The position numbers and the translations under genes are program-made. The notes under the pieces are model-generated. The model saw only the letters and a program-made list of their open reading frames with translations. It was not told the DNA's origin and did no database searches. From the NCBI GenBank assembly GCA_008933995.1, contig WARS01004318.1, positions 1,881,589-1,945,588 on the forward strand: 64,000 nt of DNA, in the 5' to 3' direction. Below, one piece after another: positions 27,852-39,009 of this stretch. Position 1 is the first letter of the stretch, and each line of letters starts with the position of its first letter. Origin of the DNA: Datnioides undecimradiatus. Lineage: Eukaryota; Chordata; Actinopteri; Lobotiformes; Datnioididae.

Positions 27852-30800
27852 CTGAAAGAGAGGATCAACATTCAGAGTGAAACTCGGCATTAGTCGTAGT
27901 TATCTTTTCCATTTTTGCCTGTCACCTCAGTGACTGATTCCATTAAACTGCAATCACAGTCACTGCCAAATAGCTCTGAAATGAATCACTATTTTCATTA
28001 TTGATTTCTAATCTAATCAGTTAATGATCAGAAAAGAGTGAAAAATGCTGTCGCAATTTCCCAGAAACCAACGTGTCTGTCTTTTAGCTCCTTTTCCAAC
28101 AACTGTTGGACGAACTGGCGTAAGATTTGGAGCAAACACAGCATTAATTATACTAAAATTAACTCAAGTCAGTCTCACCTGCAAAAGCCAGCATGCTAAC
28201 AGACTAAACTGGGACAGCAAACGTTTTACTTTGGCTTGGCATCAGCATGTTAGCATGCTAATGTTAGCATTTAGCTAACAGCGTTATTCCTGATGTGTCG
28301 GATGTTTCACGGAGGTCCAGCTGTTCCTCTCAAACCAGTGTGACTCACCAGTACAGCAACTTGAGTACATGAGCCCTTAGCAGCAGACCAATAAAGTTTT
28401 ATCAGTTTGAACAACCAAGCCAAAGGTAAACTGACACAAACAGAGGAGCTATTAGAGAAGATTGATACGGATCTCATATCTGTTCAGTGGCCAGTTAGCT
28501 TAGCTTAGCACAAAGACTGGAAAGAGAGGGAAACTGTTAGCCAACAAAAGTGATTAAATGATCATTTTTTATTTCTTAGCGCTGAGCTGTTGCCAGGCAA
28601 CCACTTTTAGATGCCAGGTGAGAAATGTGAAGGTTTGTCATTTGAACTCTGGCAGCTTTGTCCACTTGTTTTAACACCATGTGATCAACGTGTCCCAGCC
28701 TGCACAAACATGAGTCACCTGGCCTCTCATGTGGCATCAGCAGCATCAGTCGCTCACCTGATCGCATCTATCCAGTTGTCCCGTTCTTCTGCGCTGGCGG
28801 CACTGAGCTTATAGGACTGGTGTTTACCCTGCACCACTCTGCCTTTGTTCTCCGTCTTGCAGGCCTTGATCTTTTGTCCTTTGGGGTTATATAACTCCAG
28901 ACAATACTGTTCAAACACAACCACAGACACAAACACATGTAGCGTTGTCACTGTGCTCATATGCTGCTCTGTTTATTTTGTGAGTCTTCAGGTCGCCTCG
29001 TGACTCACTGCTCTCAGCACTAGTGTAGGAAACTCATTCAGCAGCTGCCGTGTGATTCATGACACTGTGCGGCTGCAGATACTGTAGCTCAACATTCAGT
29101 TTATGCACCGAGATATCAAAAGGAGACGGGACTCTACCGGTTTGCTCGTGTCCTGCAGCGTCCTGACACACAGGTTCTCCAGAGGAATAATCCCGATTGG
29201 GTCTTTATCCTGCAGGAGGAGATGGATGTTAAACACAGATTTAACCTCTGACCGACAGAGGGCTGTGTGACGTTTTCATATTTTTGCAGCAGCAGACGGA
29301 CGGATGCTCACTGTGGTGTATTCAAAGTAGTACAAGCAGCTGTCTGTCAGAATGAACCACCTCCGCTTCCAGGTTTTAACTCGTCCACCTTCAACAAAGA
29401 CGACAAAGATTCAAGGTTTAGACAGAGAGTTGACACAGATTGATGTTGTTTGTTTGTTTGTTTTCTGTCGTCGTCTCACCCATTTTTAGGAGCCAACCTT
29501 CCCTGTCCGGATTGAAAAACGTCAGGGTGAGGTCGTTCCCGTCGTCCTCCGGGATTTTAAACGGCTCGCTGCGGATGCTCGCGTACAACTTCTGCACAAG
29601 ACATTTCAACACAGACGGAGCTTTAGTCGTTAACTTTAACCTTAAAATTGATTTCAGTCAGTGGAAGTCAAACAAAAAGCACCACGAAGGGAAAACCCTG
29701 AGCTGAACACGTTATTGAAAAGGTCAAAGACAAGGAGAAATACATAACTGTAATAATTTGTGACGAACATTAAATGTCACAGTGAAAACTGAGAAACCAG
29801 ATGATCTGAGAAAATGAGACTAAAACCCCCCCAGAACGAACAACAGATAAACAAAATTACAAGATTAAATTAATATTTTTACAGTTGATATTTGCAGAAA
29901 TTTGATAATTGAGCCGTCCTGATGTCTTAAAGGTCATAGACCTGTTTCCCAGCTTAAAAAAACGTACAAATATCTATTTTTCTTAGTTATATTCTTAGGA
30001 AATGTAAAAAAATGCCCTTTTTACGTGACATTAATTCTATATTGACACATATTTATTCTGTTAAAGTGTCGACTAAAGAAAAAGTAAAAAATTAATCCAA
30101 TTAAACAAAATGAAAAATAATGAAAAATCTTCTAAATTCAAAATAAATAAAACTAAATACACCCAAATTTGAGGATTTCCATGATTCAGGTCGGTTGAAT
30201 GATTTTCTGTGGATTAATTAACATTTGTCTTTAAATGCTAATGACAGTGTGTTGTTACCATCAAGTTGAAATAGAGCAAACATTAATACAAAACTGATCA
30301 GCTGTACTTTCATGTAATTTAATTAGCGAGTGTTAGCATGCTAAAATAAGATGCTGAACATTATTGTGAGCACGTTAGCATTTAACTGTCTGCACCCCTG
30401 CACAGCCTCTCAGTTCAAGTTTTGTTGTTCGTATAACGAGTTACGTGTTGAACATATAAGAAGGAAGTGCAGTTTCTGAGTGTTTGTGTGTTGTTTAGTA
30501 GCAAACATGAGTGTGTATCTGTCAGGATGTCATGACTGGGACGTCAGTGTGGCACTGGTATTGTTAGCAGACCGTGAGCAGCTCGGTGGGCAGGTCCTCC
30601 CCGTTGTTGATTCCTCTGTTCATGGAAACAAATCGCTGCAGACTCGGTTTGTCTTTGACATTTGGGTTGTGGAGGCTCGTGTTGAGCATGATGATGGCGA
30701 ACGACAAGATGTAGCATGTGTCTGCAAACACATACTCACACACAGAGAAAGCAGAAATCACATTTAGTTTCCCTCAGCTGTGCATCGTTATCACTGCTCC

Positions 30801-33800
30801 AGCTGTATAAACTGCACCCATTAAAAATAATTTAAAAATAAGTTTCTGTTCATGCCGCCTGAGCAAAAGCACTTATATTGAATAATCTGTTTGCTCTGAT
30901 CAGTGAAGGAGAGATAAGAAGCGACTGCGGCTTCATCGGAAAGAAAAACTGACTCCTATTAACAGCAGACAGCTCGTCTTGTTTTTCTTAATTAAGGAAA
31001 CAACAATGAAACTTTTTAATTGGACAGCCTGAGAAAGTGAATCAGGCGAGACAAAGCCTCTTTGTGTGTGCGGCGTACCTGTGGATTGGAAGACCCCTGG
31101 GTTACAGTCGCAGTAGCGAGTTGCAAACGCCTCCATCATCCTGTCAATCTTCTGAGCTTCTCCCGGGAGACGAAAGCTCCACAGAAACTGCCTGCGAGAC
31201 AGAAGAGGTGCGAAATAACACGCACAATGTCAGGCACATGCTGGTGTAGGAGGAGGGTTTCCACATCGTCAGAAAAACGAGAGCAAGGGTAAAAAGCTGC
31301 TGCAACATTTCATGTCGACCTTCACAGTTTGCTCATGTGCAAAAGTTGCGTCTGGTTGCACGAACCTTAGAGCCTGCACCAGATTCAGGTCTGAGAATTC
31401 ATGAAGGCCCACAAAGGCTTTCAGCGTCTCCAGGTGCATCTCATCCCTGTGCGAAGACCAAGAAAAGAGTCCTGAAAGTCACATAATTGAAACAGTATGT
31501 GAGTGTATTTCATACTTTTGTGTTTGTACCTTTCTCCCAGGAAGTTGCCGATGGCCGTCTTGTTCAGACCCTCTTCTTTGTAAAGAAACTCGGCCACTGA
31601 CTCCGCACGCCACTCTAGCAGGTCGTGTTCAACCAGGTAATGGATGCCCTGCAGATTTACATGAAAAGTGTTGAGAAGAACACAAATCAGTGATGCTGAC
31701 CTGAAGCTTCACTCACATATGTTTTCAGGGAGGCTTGCTGCAGATCTGCCTGGTATATTCAGTATCTGAAACCAATTCAATGCGTTTAAAATAGGTGTTA
31801 TGTGTCTATCTCTCTGTCAGGCTGCTGCAGTTTGAAGAAGTTGTGAGTGGCCAGCAGCTTTTTTTTTTTAAGTAGAGCAAACATGAAAGCTTTGGTGCAG
31901 AGGTTACAAATGTGTGCATTAGTTTATCTGGATCAGACTGACGGGGAGAGAGATGCTCTAATGGCTGCTGCAGACTGTCAGGATTCAGTGGCAACTGAGC
32001 CGTTGCTAAAGTTGGATTTTTTTTTTTTATGCATGCTTCAGCATTTCGTGGGTTAGTAGATCTAGGTCATATGAGCGGTCACATCAAAAGAGAACGTCCA
32101 CCTTTGAACAACATGGGGCCAGGACCAAAGATATCACTGTGCTGATCATCTTTCATCTGTGATAGCCCAGAACCATCCACTGTGCCTTTAGGTTACTATT
32201 AAGCTTCAAAACTAAGGTCAGAACCCCAAATATAGTCCCAAACCTGTATTTAATGTGGCGTAGAGAGGATGTTCAGACCACAGATTTTTTAAATTCTGAA
32301 TTGAAATTGTTTTAAATCAAAGGTTTAGTTCACACTGTTTGGCCAAAAACGTGTGGTAAATTCTGCAAACTTGTGTAGGTTGAAGTGCAAGTCATTTCAG
32401 ACATCAAGAAAGTTTTTCTCTTCTCGCTCTGAGTCACTGTTGTCATCAAGCGCCAGTGCAGAAGATAAAAAAGGCTGAATGAATATTGCATGCGTATATC
32501 TGGAAATCTCAAAGGGTGCTCGCTGTAAAATCTTCTAAATACGACCCCTTTTCTTCTGAGTGCACACTCCGGATGAGTAGCTCTTCAAGCCGACTGCACT
32601 CAACGACACCCTCCAACTCGGAGAAGTCTTAAAACTTCTCGCCAGCGCCCTCATGTACGTCCTCTCGGCTGAGTGCAGAGGCGGTCACAGGCCGAGGGAC
32701 GCAGTCGAGGAGGAAGGAAACAGAGGAGGTCGCTGTGGTGGCGCTGAAGAGGCGCTTCTGCCCTACTTCAGGGAACAGGATGTGGCTTTTCTCGCTATTC
32801 AGTTTATCTGCGCGTGTGTGTGTGCGCACAGCTTGCACTTCTGCACACCAGACACACGCAGAGTTCAAATCCACATCCGTTCTGTGAGTTATCGTTGCTG
32901 CCGTCTGTCTGTTCAGATCCAGAGGAGCTAAAGTCAAAGTACAATTACACCTGCATCTCAGACTTACACTGTGTTTCCATATAAACTGTTGAATCAAATA
33001 GCATGAAGCTTGTACATTGAGGTGAGGCTCAACAAACACTGTCTGCTGCAGGTCAAACTGAATTCTGACAAACTGTCTAATGCCATTAATGTCCTAATAC
33101 CTACAGAGCATGAAATGACCAGGATTTCTAATCATCAAATCCTCTTTTCCCTGTTCATACACACATTTGTGTACAAACCCACCTTTTTAGGGTCCATGTT
33201 GAACTTCTTTTTCCCACGTAAGAATCTCCTTTTCCTCACAACATTTTTACTGGAACAAAAGAAAGAAAAAAAAAGAGACAGTTTTCATTATGAAATAAGA
33301 TAAATGTAAAGTTAAATGTATGTATAAAATCAAGTGTTTTAATGAATCAATGAATTACAGAGATTACTGAACTTTTAAACCTTTTCTTGATGATGTGTGA
33401 GGGCGTATCATTTAGTGGGTGTCAGAGGGGTTTTGGGGTGGAGGTGGTGATAATGAAACGGTGGTTATCATTACCGGCAGCAGTGTATTCATATCAAAAT
33501 GCACCGTCATATGGCTAACATGTTATTATTTCCTTCTGATAGCAGCACCAAAAAGTTCCAGGAAGTCCAAAAGTTGTAGTTTTGACAGCAGCATGCACAT
33601 ATTTCCAAACTGTCACCATTTTCTCTCCCTTTCTGTCACAGTGCTTGCAGTTTTTTGCTAAACTCAGAGCTGCAGACCTTCTCCTTCATTAATTTAGACA
33701 TACTGCAGTGACACCATGAAGGTTTAGGCCTTCTTGCACCACAAGAGGTATTTTTTAGCAGTTGCTTGGGGGGTACGTGGACAGATTGTGCAGAGGGAAT

Positions 33801-36198
33801 GGGAACATTATGGATTCAGGAAGTCCAAACATTGTTGCTATGGTAGCTTTCATTAAACATCATTGTCACCAGTCATTTATCATCATCTGTCAAACATTCA
33901 TCATCAAAATGAGTTTGAATGAGAATGAGTTTTCCTCTAAACAGAGGACAAGGTGCAATATATGTCACAAAACTAGGCTAGCTAATGATAAAGTTATGGT
34001 TAGCTAAAGTTATGCTAGCTGAGTAGCTATCCTAGCTAACAGGTATTGGTGAATTTGATTTGACGTGTTTTATGTTTTTATAGCAGCTGGCGCTATTCCA
34101 CAAAACTTCATATGTAACACATAAATGTAAACGTCTAATTTTATCTAGCTAACATATTTACCCACCTATCGAAAACTAGAAAACGTTAAAGGTTTTTTTG
34201 TTTTGTTGTTGTTGCTTTATTTGGTTGTGTAATTGGCTGTTAGCATCATTATACAACAGGGTTTAACTGAAATGAAACCAAGTTAGACGAGTTAAATGGG
34301 CTGAAACTACCTGGCTAGACCAGTGACGTTGTGCTAATGATAATGGACGACTGCCGGAGATGAGGTCACATTCCTGTTCTCTTGTTAAACCAAATTTATA
34401 TTAAATTGCAAAAAACCTTTAAAATTACTTTATCAGCTAACAAGTTACAGCTGGCTAGTCTTTAGTTTCTCGCTTGCTAACGTTAGTGCTTGCTAATTAC
34501 CGTCTGAGTGATTGTTAGTTGTCTAGTTTGATAAATTACTTCATCGCTAACGTGATCCATATGAGAAACAAAGATGTAAAACTAGCAAGTGCTTTCTGCT
34601 GATGATAGCCAAGAGTGACTCAAGCAGTAATCCAACAATAATCTTAAGTAAGCAAAGTTCAGGTTTACCTGGTTGTAGCTTCAATGCTTGGTACTTTTCA
34701 GTATTTAGAGTTAATTTTGGTGCAGTTTTGTGTATGTCTTGCTGGGAACAAGCACAAACCTACCTACATAGTTACCTAATGTGATGATAAACACGTGACA
34801 CAGTGAAAGTAAAAGTGATGATAAATAGCTGTGGTCGTATGCTAAAAGTGAGATGCCAAAAGTAATCGATCAGCAGTTGAAGAGGTTGGTAAGAAATAGT
34901 GGTTAAATGCAAGAAATGAATGGCTGCCTGGAGGGTGTACTTGAACTTATCTGACAGGGCTGTGGGGAAGGAAAAGGGCCATGAACCACTGCATGAGATT
35001 TATTTCTATGAAAAAAACCTTTTATAACATCAGGTTGAAAGGTTTAAGTAGCTAGTTCAAAGATACTGCAGAGGCATGTGGTGAAAAGCATTTTGAGTTC
35101 TGAATGAAGTAAAAATCATTAAAAAAAGCACGTTTTAAGTGTGGTGTGGGAATCAAAATTGCATCAGTTGAATAAGAGGAACAGGCCATGCCTTGACTCA
35201 TAGAGTTGCTTTAAAAATGACCTCATACTCACTTCTGCTCCTTCGTTTCAGGCCTGTGGATTTCTGGCATGACATGATTGATCTCCAACCTCAGCTTCTG
35301 AAAGAGGGAGTTAAAAAAGAGGGTGGTGATGCAAGTTTGAGGACCAAGGTTTGTTGTTATATCACAGCCACCTGTAGACTCAATGGTATGTGACTCAGGG
35401 TCAATTTGTCCCTCACAGTTATAAAATAACCTTCAGATCCTTTGTATCTCAACTAAAAATTGTTGAGTTTAAGCCTTTGTGTGAAAAAAGCTCTGCAGAG
35501 GCTGCTGAAGAGTGGGTGCACAGTGGAAAATAATGAGGGATTTTAATGTGAGACCTTGGAAGCATATATTCACCAAAGTACCTGAATGTCATCCAGCAGC
35601 TCAAACTTGTGAATCCTGATGGCTTCACTCAGCCTCCTCTCTCCTGGGGGAAGTTTCGGTGGAGCTGTGGGACGACAACAAGCCCCGGCACTGAGTACAA
35701 GTACAGTTTCGGGATGGTGGCATTGTCTTGACAACCTGCCTAACACCTACACTCACTGTCACACACCAGCACTGCACCACAACTAGAGAAATGGTCATTG
35801 AATAAGAGAAAGATAAGAAATGCAGTCTCACTTCCTTTTCTTGAGGCTATTAAAGTCCATTAAAGGGCGTTGGGTAATCAAATAATCATGTATCCAATCT
35901 CTAAAATGATGTCAGATATGTTTCATGTCTAGTTTTTGAAAAGATAACACAGGAAGACACTTTAAACATTTCTGAAAAAGTCTACAACCCACAAAATCTA
36001 AATTAGCAGCATTTTTCACTGAGTTTTATGAGCTAAACAACACAAATGATTTGACAGTGAATACCCATAAGCATCTCATAACAACCTCAGCATTTGTTTT
36101 GGAGCAGTTTCCCAAAATAACAATAGGCAATTAATTATAAACAGGAATAATAGTGTACCTTTTCCCCAGAGAAAGCTGTCTTTTCTCCGTATGGCCAT
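27773..36198 (-). CDS. cyth4: Cytohesin (ARF guanine-nucleotide exchange factor, Sec7-PH), closest to cytohesin-4; 13 exons, 401 aa
   Basis: Exons in transcript order: 36159-36198, 35582-35664, 35233-35297, 33183-33249, 31530-31648, 31366-31446, 31079-31191, 30573-30721, 29480-29591, 29312-29388, 29138-29209, 28758-28906, 27773-27851. All introns are GT-AG on the minus strand and phases sum to 402 codons including TAG. N-terminus to about 75: short helix with ELLDDIQKLRLEI, the remnant of the cytohesin coiled coil. Sec7 about 80-262: [13 protein letters not shown], catalytic Glu163 in [17 protein letters not shown], and [17 protein letters not shown] about 270-385: [18 protein letters not shown] (phosphoinositide-binding basics) and YYFEYTT. 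Tail basic (RKRK). [16 protein letters not shown] and AEERDNWI match cytohesin-4 more than cytohesins 1-3. Family role: PIP3-recruited GEF for ARF GTPases; CYTH4 is leukocyte-enriched in mammals. A minus-strand in-frame TAG 12 codons upstream supports the start. Confidence 0.93.
28180..28320 (+). repeat. Interspersed repeat fragment, GTTAGCATGCTAA type
   Basis: catgctaacagactaaactg at about 28190 and catgttagcatgctaatgtt at about 28246, in the last cyth4 intron. Matches fragments at 30.3 and 45.6 kb. Confidence 0.65.
28488..28546 (+). repeat. Solo terminal arm of an inverted-repeat element
   Basis: gttagcttagcttagcacaa + agactgg + aaa matches the arms of the element at 57.42-57.79 kb. Lies in the last cyth4 intron. 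Confidence 0.6.
28758..28906 (-). CDS. cyth4: cyth4 coding exon 12 (PH C-terminal half)
   Basis: Encodes [35 protein letters not shown] and [11 protein letters not shown], the paralogue-diagnostic part. Exit phase 2. Confidence 0.95.
29138..29209 (-). CDS. cyth4: cyth4 coding exon 11 (PH)
   Basis: Encodes [19 protein letters not shown] and DTSKP; 72 bp, phase 0 on both sides. The usual cytohesin ...[13 protein letters not shown] is recognisable. Confidence 0.93.
29312..29388 (-). CDS. cyth4: cyth4 coding exon 10 (PH phosphoinositide pocket)
   Basis: Encodes [20 protein letters not shown] and FEYTT, with Lys281, Lys284, Arg285 and Arg286 of the lipid-binding strand. Exit phase 0. Confidence 0.95.
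29480..29591 (-). CDS. cyth4: cyth4 coding exon 9 (Sec7-PH linker, PH start)
   Basis: Encodes [20 protein letters not shown] and [13 protein letters not shown]. Exits in phase 1 within the first Gly codon of the PH domain's diglycine. Confidence 0.95.
30290..30425 (+). repeat. Interspersed repeat fragment, GTTAGCATGCTAA type
   Basis: gagtgttagcatgctaaaat, then gctgaacattattgtgagca + cgttagcattt, in the order seen in the 45.6 kb copy's family. Lies in a cyth4 intron. Confidence 0.6.
30573..30721 (-). CDS. cyth4: cyth4 coding exon 8 (Sec7)
   Basis: Encodes [20 protein letters not shown] and [19 protein letters not shown], the second half of the ARF-binding groove. Donor ACG|gtctgc, exit phase 0. 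Confidence 0.95.
31079..31191 (-). CDS. cyth4: cyth4 coding exon 7 (Sec7 catalytic loop)
   Basis: Encodes [15 protein letters not shown] with the catalytic Glu163 that displaces GDP from ARF, then [20 protein letters not shown]. Exit phase 1. Confidence 0.95.
31366..31446 (-). CDS. cyth4: cyth4 coding exon 6 (Sec7)
   Basis: Encodes [17 protein letters not shown] and [10 protein letters not shown]. Acceptor cgcacag, donor TAAG|gttcgt; enters and leaves in phase 2. Confidence 0.93.
31530..31648 (-). CDS. cyth4: cyth4 coding exon 5 (Sec7)
   Basis: Encodes [33 protein letters not shown], the first helices of Sec7. Acceptor tctgcag, donor AAAG|gtacaa. Confidence 0.93.
31649..33182 (-). other. 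cyth4 intron 4
   Basis: 1.5-kb intron. Open frames inside (for example 32629-33039) show no domain resemblance and no splice context. Confidence 0.8.
33183..33249 (-). CDS. cyth4: cyth4 coding exon 4
   Basis: Encodes [21 protein letters not shown], ending in the conserved KKFNMDPxKG lead-in to Sec7. Exit phase 0. Confidence 0.9.
33250..35232 (-). other. cyth4 intron 3
   Basis: 2.0-kb intron, rich in tagctaa words at 33.96-34.56 kb resembling the field in fam83f intron 2. No coding sequence recognised. Confidence 0.8.
35233..35297 (-). CDS. cyth4: cyth4 coding exon 3
   Basis: Encodes [21 protein letters not shown], continuing the helix but with two prolines. Acceptor ctttcag, donor AA|gtgagt, exit phase 2. 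Confidence 0.85.
35582..35664 (-). CDS. cyth4: cyth4 coding exon 2
   Basis: Encodes [15 protein letters not shown] and [10 protein letters not shown]. The latter aligns with the LLEDIQKLKDEI helix of cytohesin coiled coils. Acceptor cccacag, donor CAG|gtactt, exit phase 0. Confidence 0.85.
36159..36198 (-). CDS. cyth4: cyth4 coding exon 1 (start codon)
   Basis: Encodes [13 protein letters not shown] and the first base of codon 14. Donor AAAAG|gtacac. In-frame stops lie just upstream. This N-terminus does not match the mammalian CYTH4 start as I know it. Confidence 0.8.
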
Positions 36199-36340
36199 GT
36201 TGTTGACGGTGCACAGCGTCTAACGGCTCTACAGGAAGCAAACTGAGTGTCAGCTCAGTCAAAAAAAGGGCCGGCGCTACGTTTCAGAGCCGCAGCAGAA
36301 ACTCCGAGCTTGCTCTAACAACACTGATGACGTGCACGGC
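36199..36340 (-). promoter_or_regulatory. cyth4 5' leader and probable promoter
   Basis: Directly upstream of the start on the minus strand, moderately GC-rich with several CpGs. It has two in-frame TAG codons before the ATG and, on the plus strand, an ACAGGAAGC ETS/PU.1-type core near 36231. Transcription start not resolved. Confidence 0.4.
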
Positions 36341-36364
36341 AAAAGGTTGACATGAAGACTGTTT

Positions 36365-36393
36365 GTATGTGTGTGTGTGTGTGTATGTGTGTG
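36365..36393 (+). repeat. (GT)n microsatellite
   Basis: GT run with an A interruption (tatgtgtgtg...tatgtgtg) upstream of cyth4. Confidence 0.95.
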
Positions 36394-36399
36394 GACATT

Positions 36400-39000
36400 A
36401 GTTTAAGAAACAGAAATGTCATTCATGTCAAACAGCTACCCAATGCTGCTACTACTATTATGACATATCTGCTGTTACAAATAGTATTTCTGCAAAAAAC
36501 AAATATTATTAAAATAAACAAACAAAAATGACACGTGACAGGAGCCTTTTTTAAAATTTAAATTGGGTTCATTTATCACACCTTTAGGATTTAACCCACC
36601 TCTTTCCCAATATTCTACAAATGAAACAATAATTTTAGTTATTTGTGTTATTAGTCACCACTTGTATTGTGTGTTATGGGCCATTTCGTGTCAAACATGT
36701 CTCCTTCAACAGAAACGAAATCAAACTTGAGCAGAAACAGGCTTCTTTCATTTCTAAATATGAGGCCCCACCTAGTGGGACTTCATGTAACACTCCAGAG
36801 GCTGTTTATATAGGCTGCAAATCACCATTATTACATTTCACTAATCTTACTTATCACACTTTTACAGTAGGAATAAAAAAACAAGCAGTGGTTGTGAATA
36901 TATCTCTTCCTTTGCTTAGAAAAATTACACATTTTGTGAAAATTGTGTTTTATAGGGGAACAGGAAGTAGTGCAATTCTTGGGGGCTGTATTTCAACAGC
37001 AGAGTTGGTGTTTTAGTGAGTATTTATAGAAGCAGGACCTCATAGTTTGTGTGGTTGTGATTATGGTGATGAAGGATCATGTGAGTCACTGCATCAGTAG
37101 GATTGATTGATGTGTTTTCTAATAATTTTATTTTTAGAATAAGGCTATGTGATGCAGAGGAATAAGGATCAAGTCAATGTTGTTTCTGGTCTTTAATGTG
37201 ATTTGTTGACAGTAAGATCACGTGTTGTGTCCTTTAAAGTGCTCTTTGTTAGTTTCTTACCACAAATTTAAATCAAAGTATGTCTTTGGCTGAGTTTCTG
37301 TTCAGTTATCTCCTGTTTTATTTTGAAAGAGTACTTCCTCACGTGTCTTTGTCTTTTCCCGCCTGTTCTCATCGTCACTTGTGTCTCATTTGTTCATTAG
37401 TTTCACCTGTGTCCCTCCCTGGTGTATTTATCACGTGTCTTGTTGTTATTTGCCACTTTGTCTGCGTGGTTTGTGTCAAGCATCCCAGCCCTGGTCCCTG
37501 GTGTTCCTTACTGTTTCCTAGTGTTCCCCTTGTGTTTATTGGATCTGTTTCTTTGGACTTTGCCTGGTTTATGGGTCTTCAACGGATTTGTTTGCCTTTG
37601 CCTCTGAATTTTGGTCGTACTCTTGTTTTTTGTGTTCATGTTTGGCAGAAAAGTGAAAATATGTTAGTCCTCTCCCTGCTACAACAGTAAAATCATATTG
37701 TGCTTCTTTTCTGTCTGTTTTGCTGCAATCAGTTGGTTTAAGTCAGGGACAATGTATGACAGAGGTCTCCACCTGAGGGTTTGGCTAATTCCTGGAGCAA
37801 GAGTTAGCATCCCATTAGGTTAATATGCAGTGGTTGTTCCCTGCTCCAGTTAGATACGACTTGGTGACAGGAGATACTTCTGGTCTGCTCAGCTCACACA
37901 ACCCTACAACAGAAAGCTAACATTATGCTAGCAAGATCCCACATCAGTGACATAATGTTTCAGTTGACGAACAGTTAATTTGTCAGTATGTTTAACGACA
38001 AGACTGGCTAGAGTTCCATTCATTTCACTGTCCCCAAATCAGATTAAAACAAAGCTGTGATTGTCCAGGGACTGTTCATATTTTCAGAACAACGGGCCTT
38101 CGGAGCAGTGGGCTCTTGTTTTAGGATTAATGTGCTGTTGGACTAATGGATTTTCAGTCCAATGGGACTATTTTGCAGATTATTGGTTAGGGATAAAAAG
38201 TTTGATGACTATATGAAAACTTGGACTGGATTTTGACAAACTGTAAGTCATCAGGCATCTGTGGGTGGTTATTTTTGTGCAATAAGTCAAATATTATTTT
38301 AAACTTCATGAGTCAAGATCAGCATGTATTCCAAAGTGGAAGTGAGTAACTTTGCAGTTGAAACAAAGGTCACTTAGTACAGTATAAGAATGAGAATGAG
38401 TAATGCGCCTTTGTTTAACTGTCAATAAATGCTTAATTGAAGTAAAAATGGTCCAATTTTGGGACTAACCTTCAACTCTAAACCCAGAAGTTGATATTTG
38501 ATCATATACTGCGCCAAAATGGATAAATGGGACTGACTATCAGAATTGTGAATTAAATAAATATCTATACTGATCCTAGAGGATAACACTGTTTGAGTTT
38601 GAGGGAATATCATGCATCGTGCCATCTCTAACTTCTCCAACCTCTTCAGTTGCTAAAAAATTGAATGAAGAAACCAGCGAGACAGAATAAACCTGGCAAA
38701 GCGTCCTCAGCTGGATTGTTCTGAGTTGACCCTTGTTAAATTAGGCGTCTTTCTCCTTCTGTCAATCATGAGGAGCATTTGTTTCAAAACCAGTTACTCT
38801 CCCAGCTGTCGCCTGTTCTGTCTGCGATGCTTTGATCCTTCTGTAATTGCCTCTATCATTGTTTTCTTTTGTCTTTAATGAGGAATGTAATGTTCCCAAA
38901 AATTCATATTTCGGAGGATAGTTTGTGATAAGGCAGGCGTGCTAGAAGATGGGTGAACATGGAAAGGTTTGGTAAATAGAGCCGCTCTTTGGAATGACTA
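36400..39000. other. Intergenic region upstream of cyth4
   Basis: No gene recognised. It contains a 123-codon open frame at 36645-37016 without domain resemblance and a T-rich repeat-like block at 37.34-37.65 kb. Confidence 0.6.
37340..37660 (+). repeat. Probable retroelement-derived 3' tail
   Basis: Phrases tgtctcatttgttcattagt, ttcacctgtgtccctccctg, tgtgtcaagcatcccagccc and ttctttggactttgcctggt follow the order of a T/C-rich dispersed teleost sequence that I associate with a retroelement end. The family is not named with confidence. Confidence 0.5.
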
Positions 39001-39009
39001 TTAACATTT

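Noticed and set aside
27773-36198. Assignment of the cytohesin to cytohesin-1, -2 or -3
   Set aside because: [21 protein letters not shown] and the lack of a microexon for triglycine fit cytohesin-4 better.
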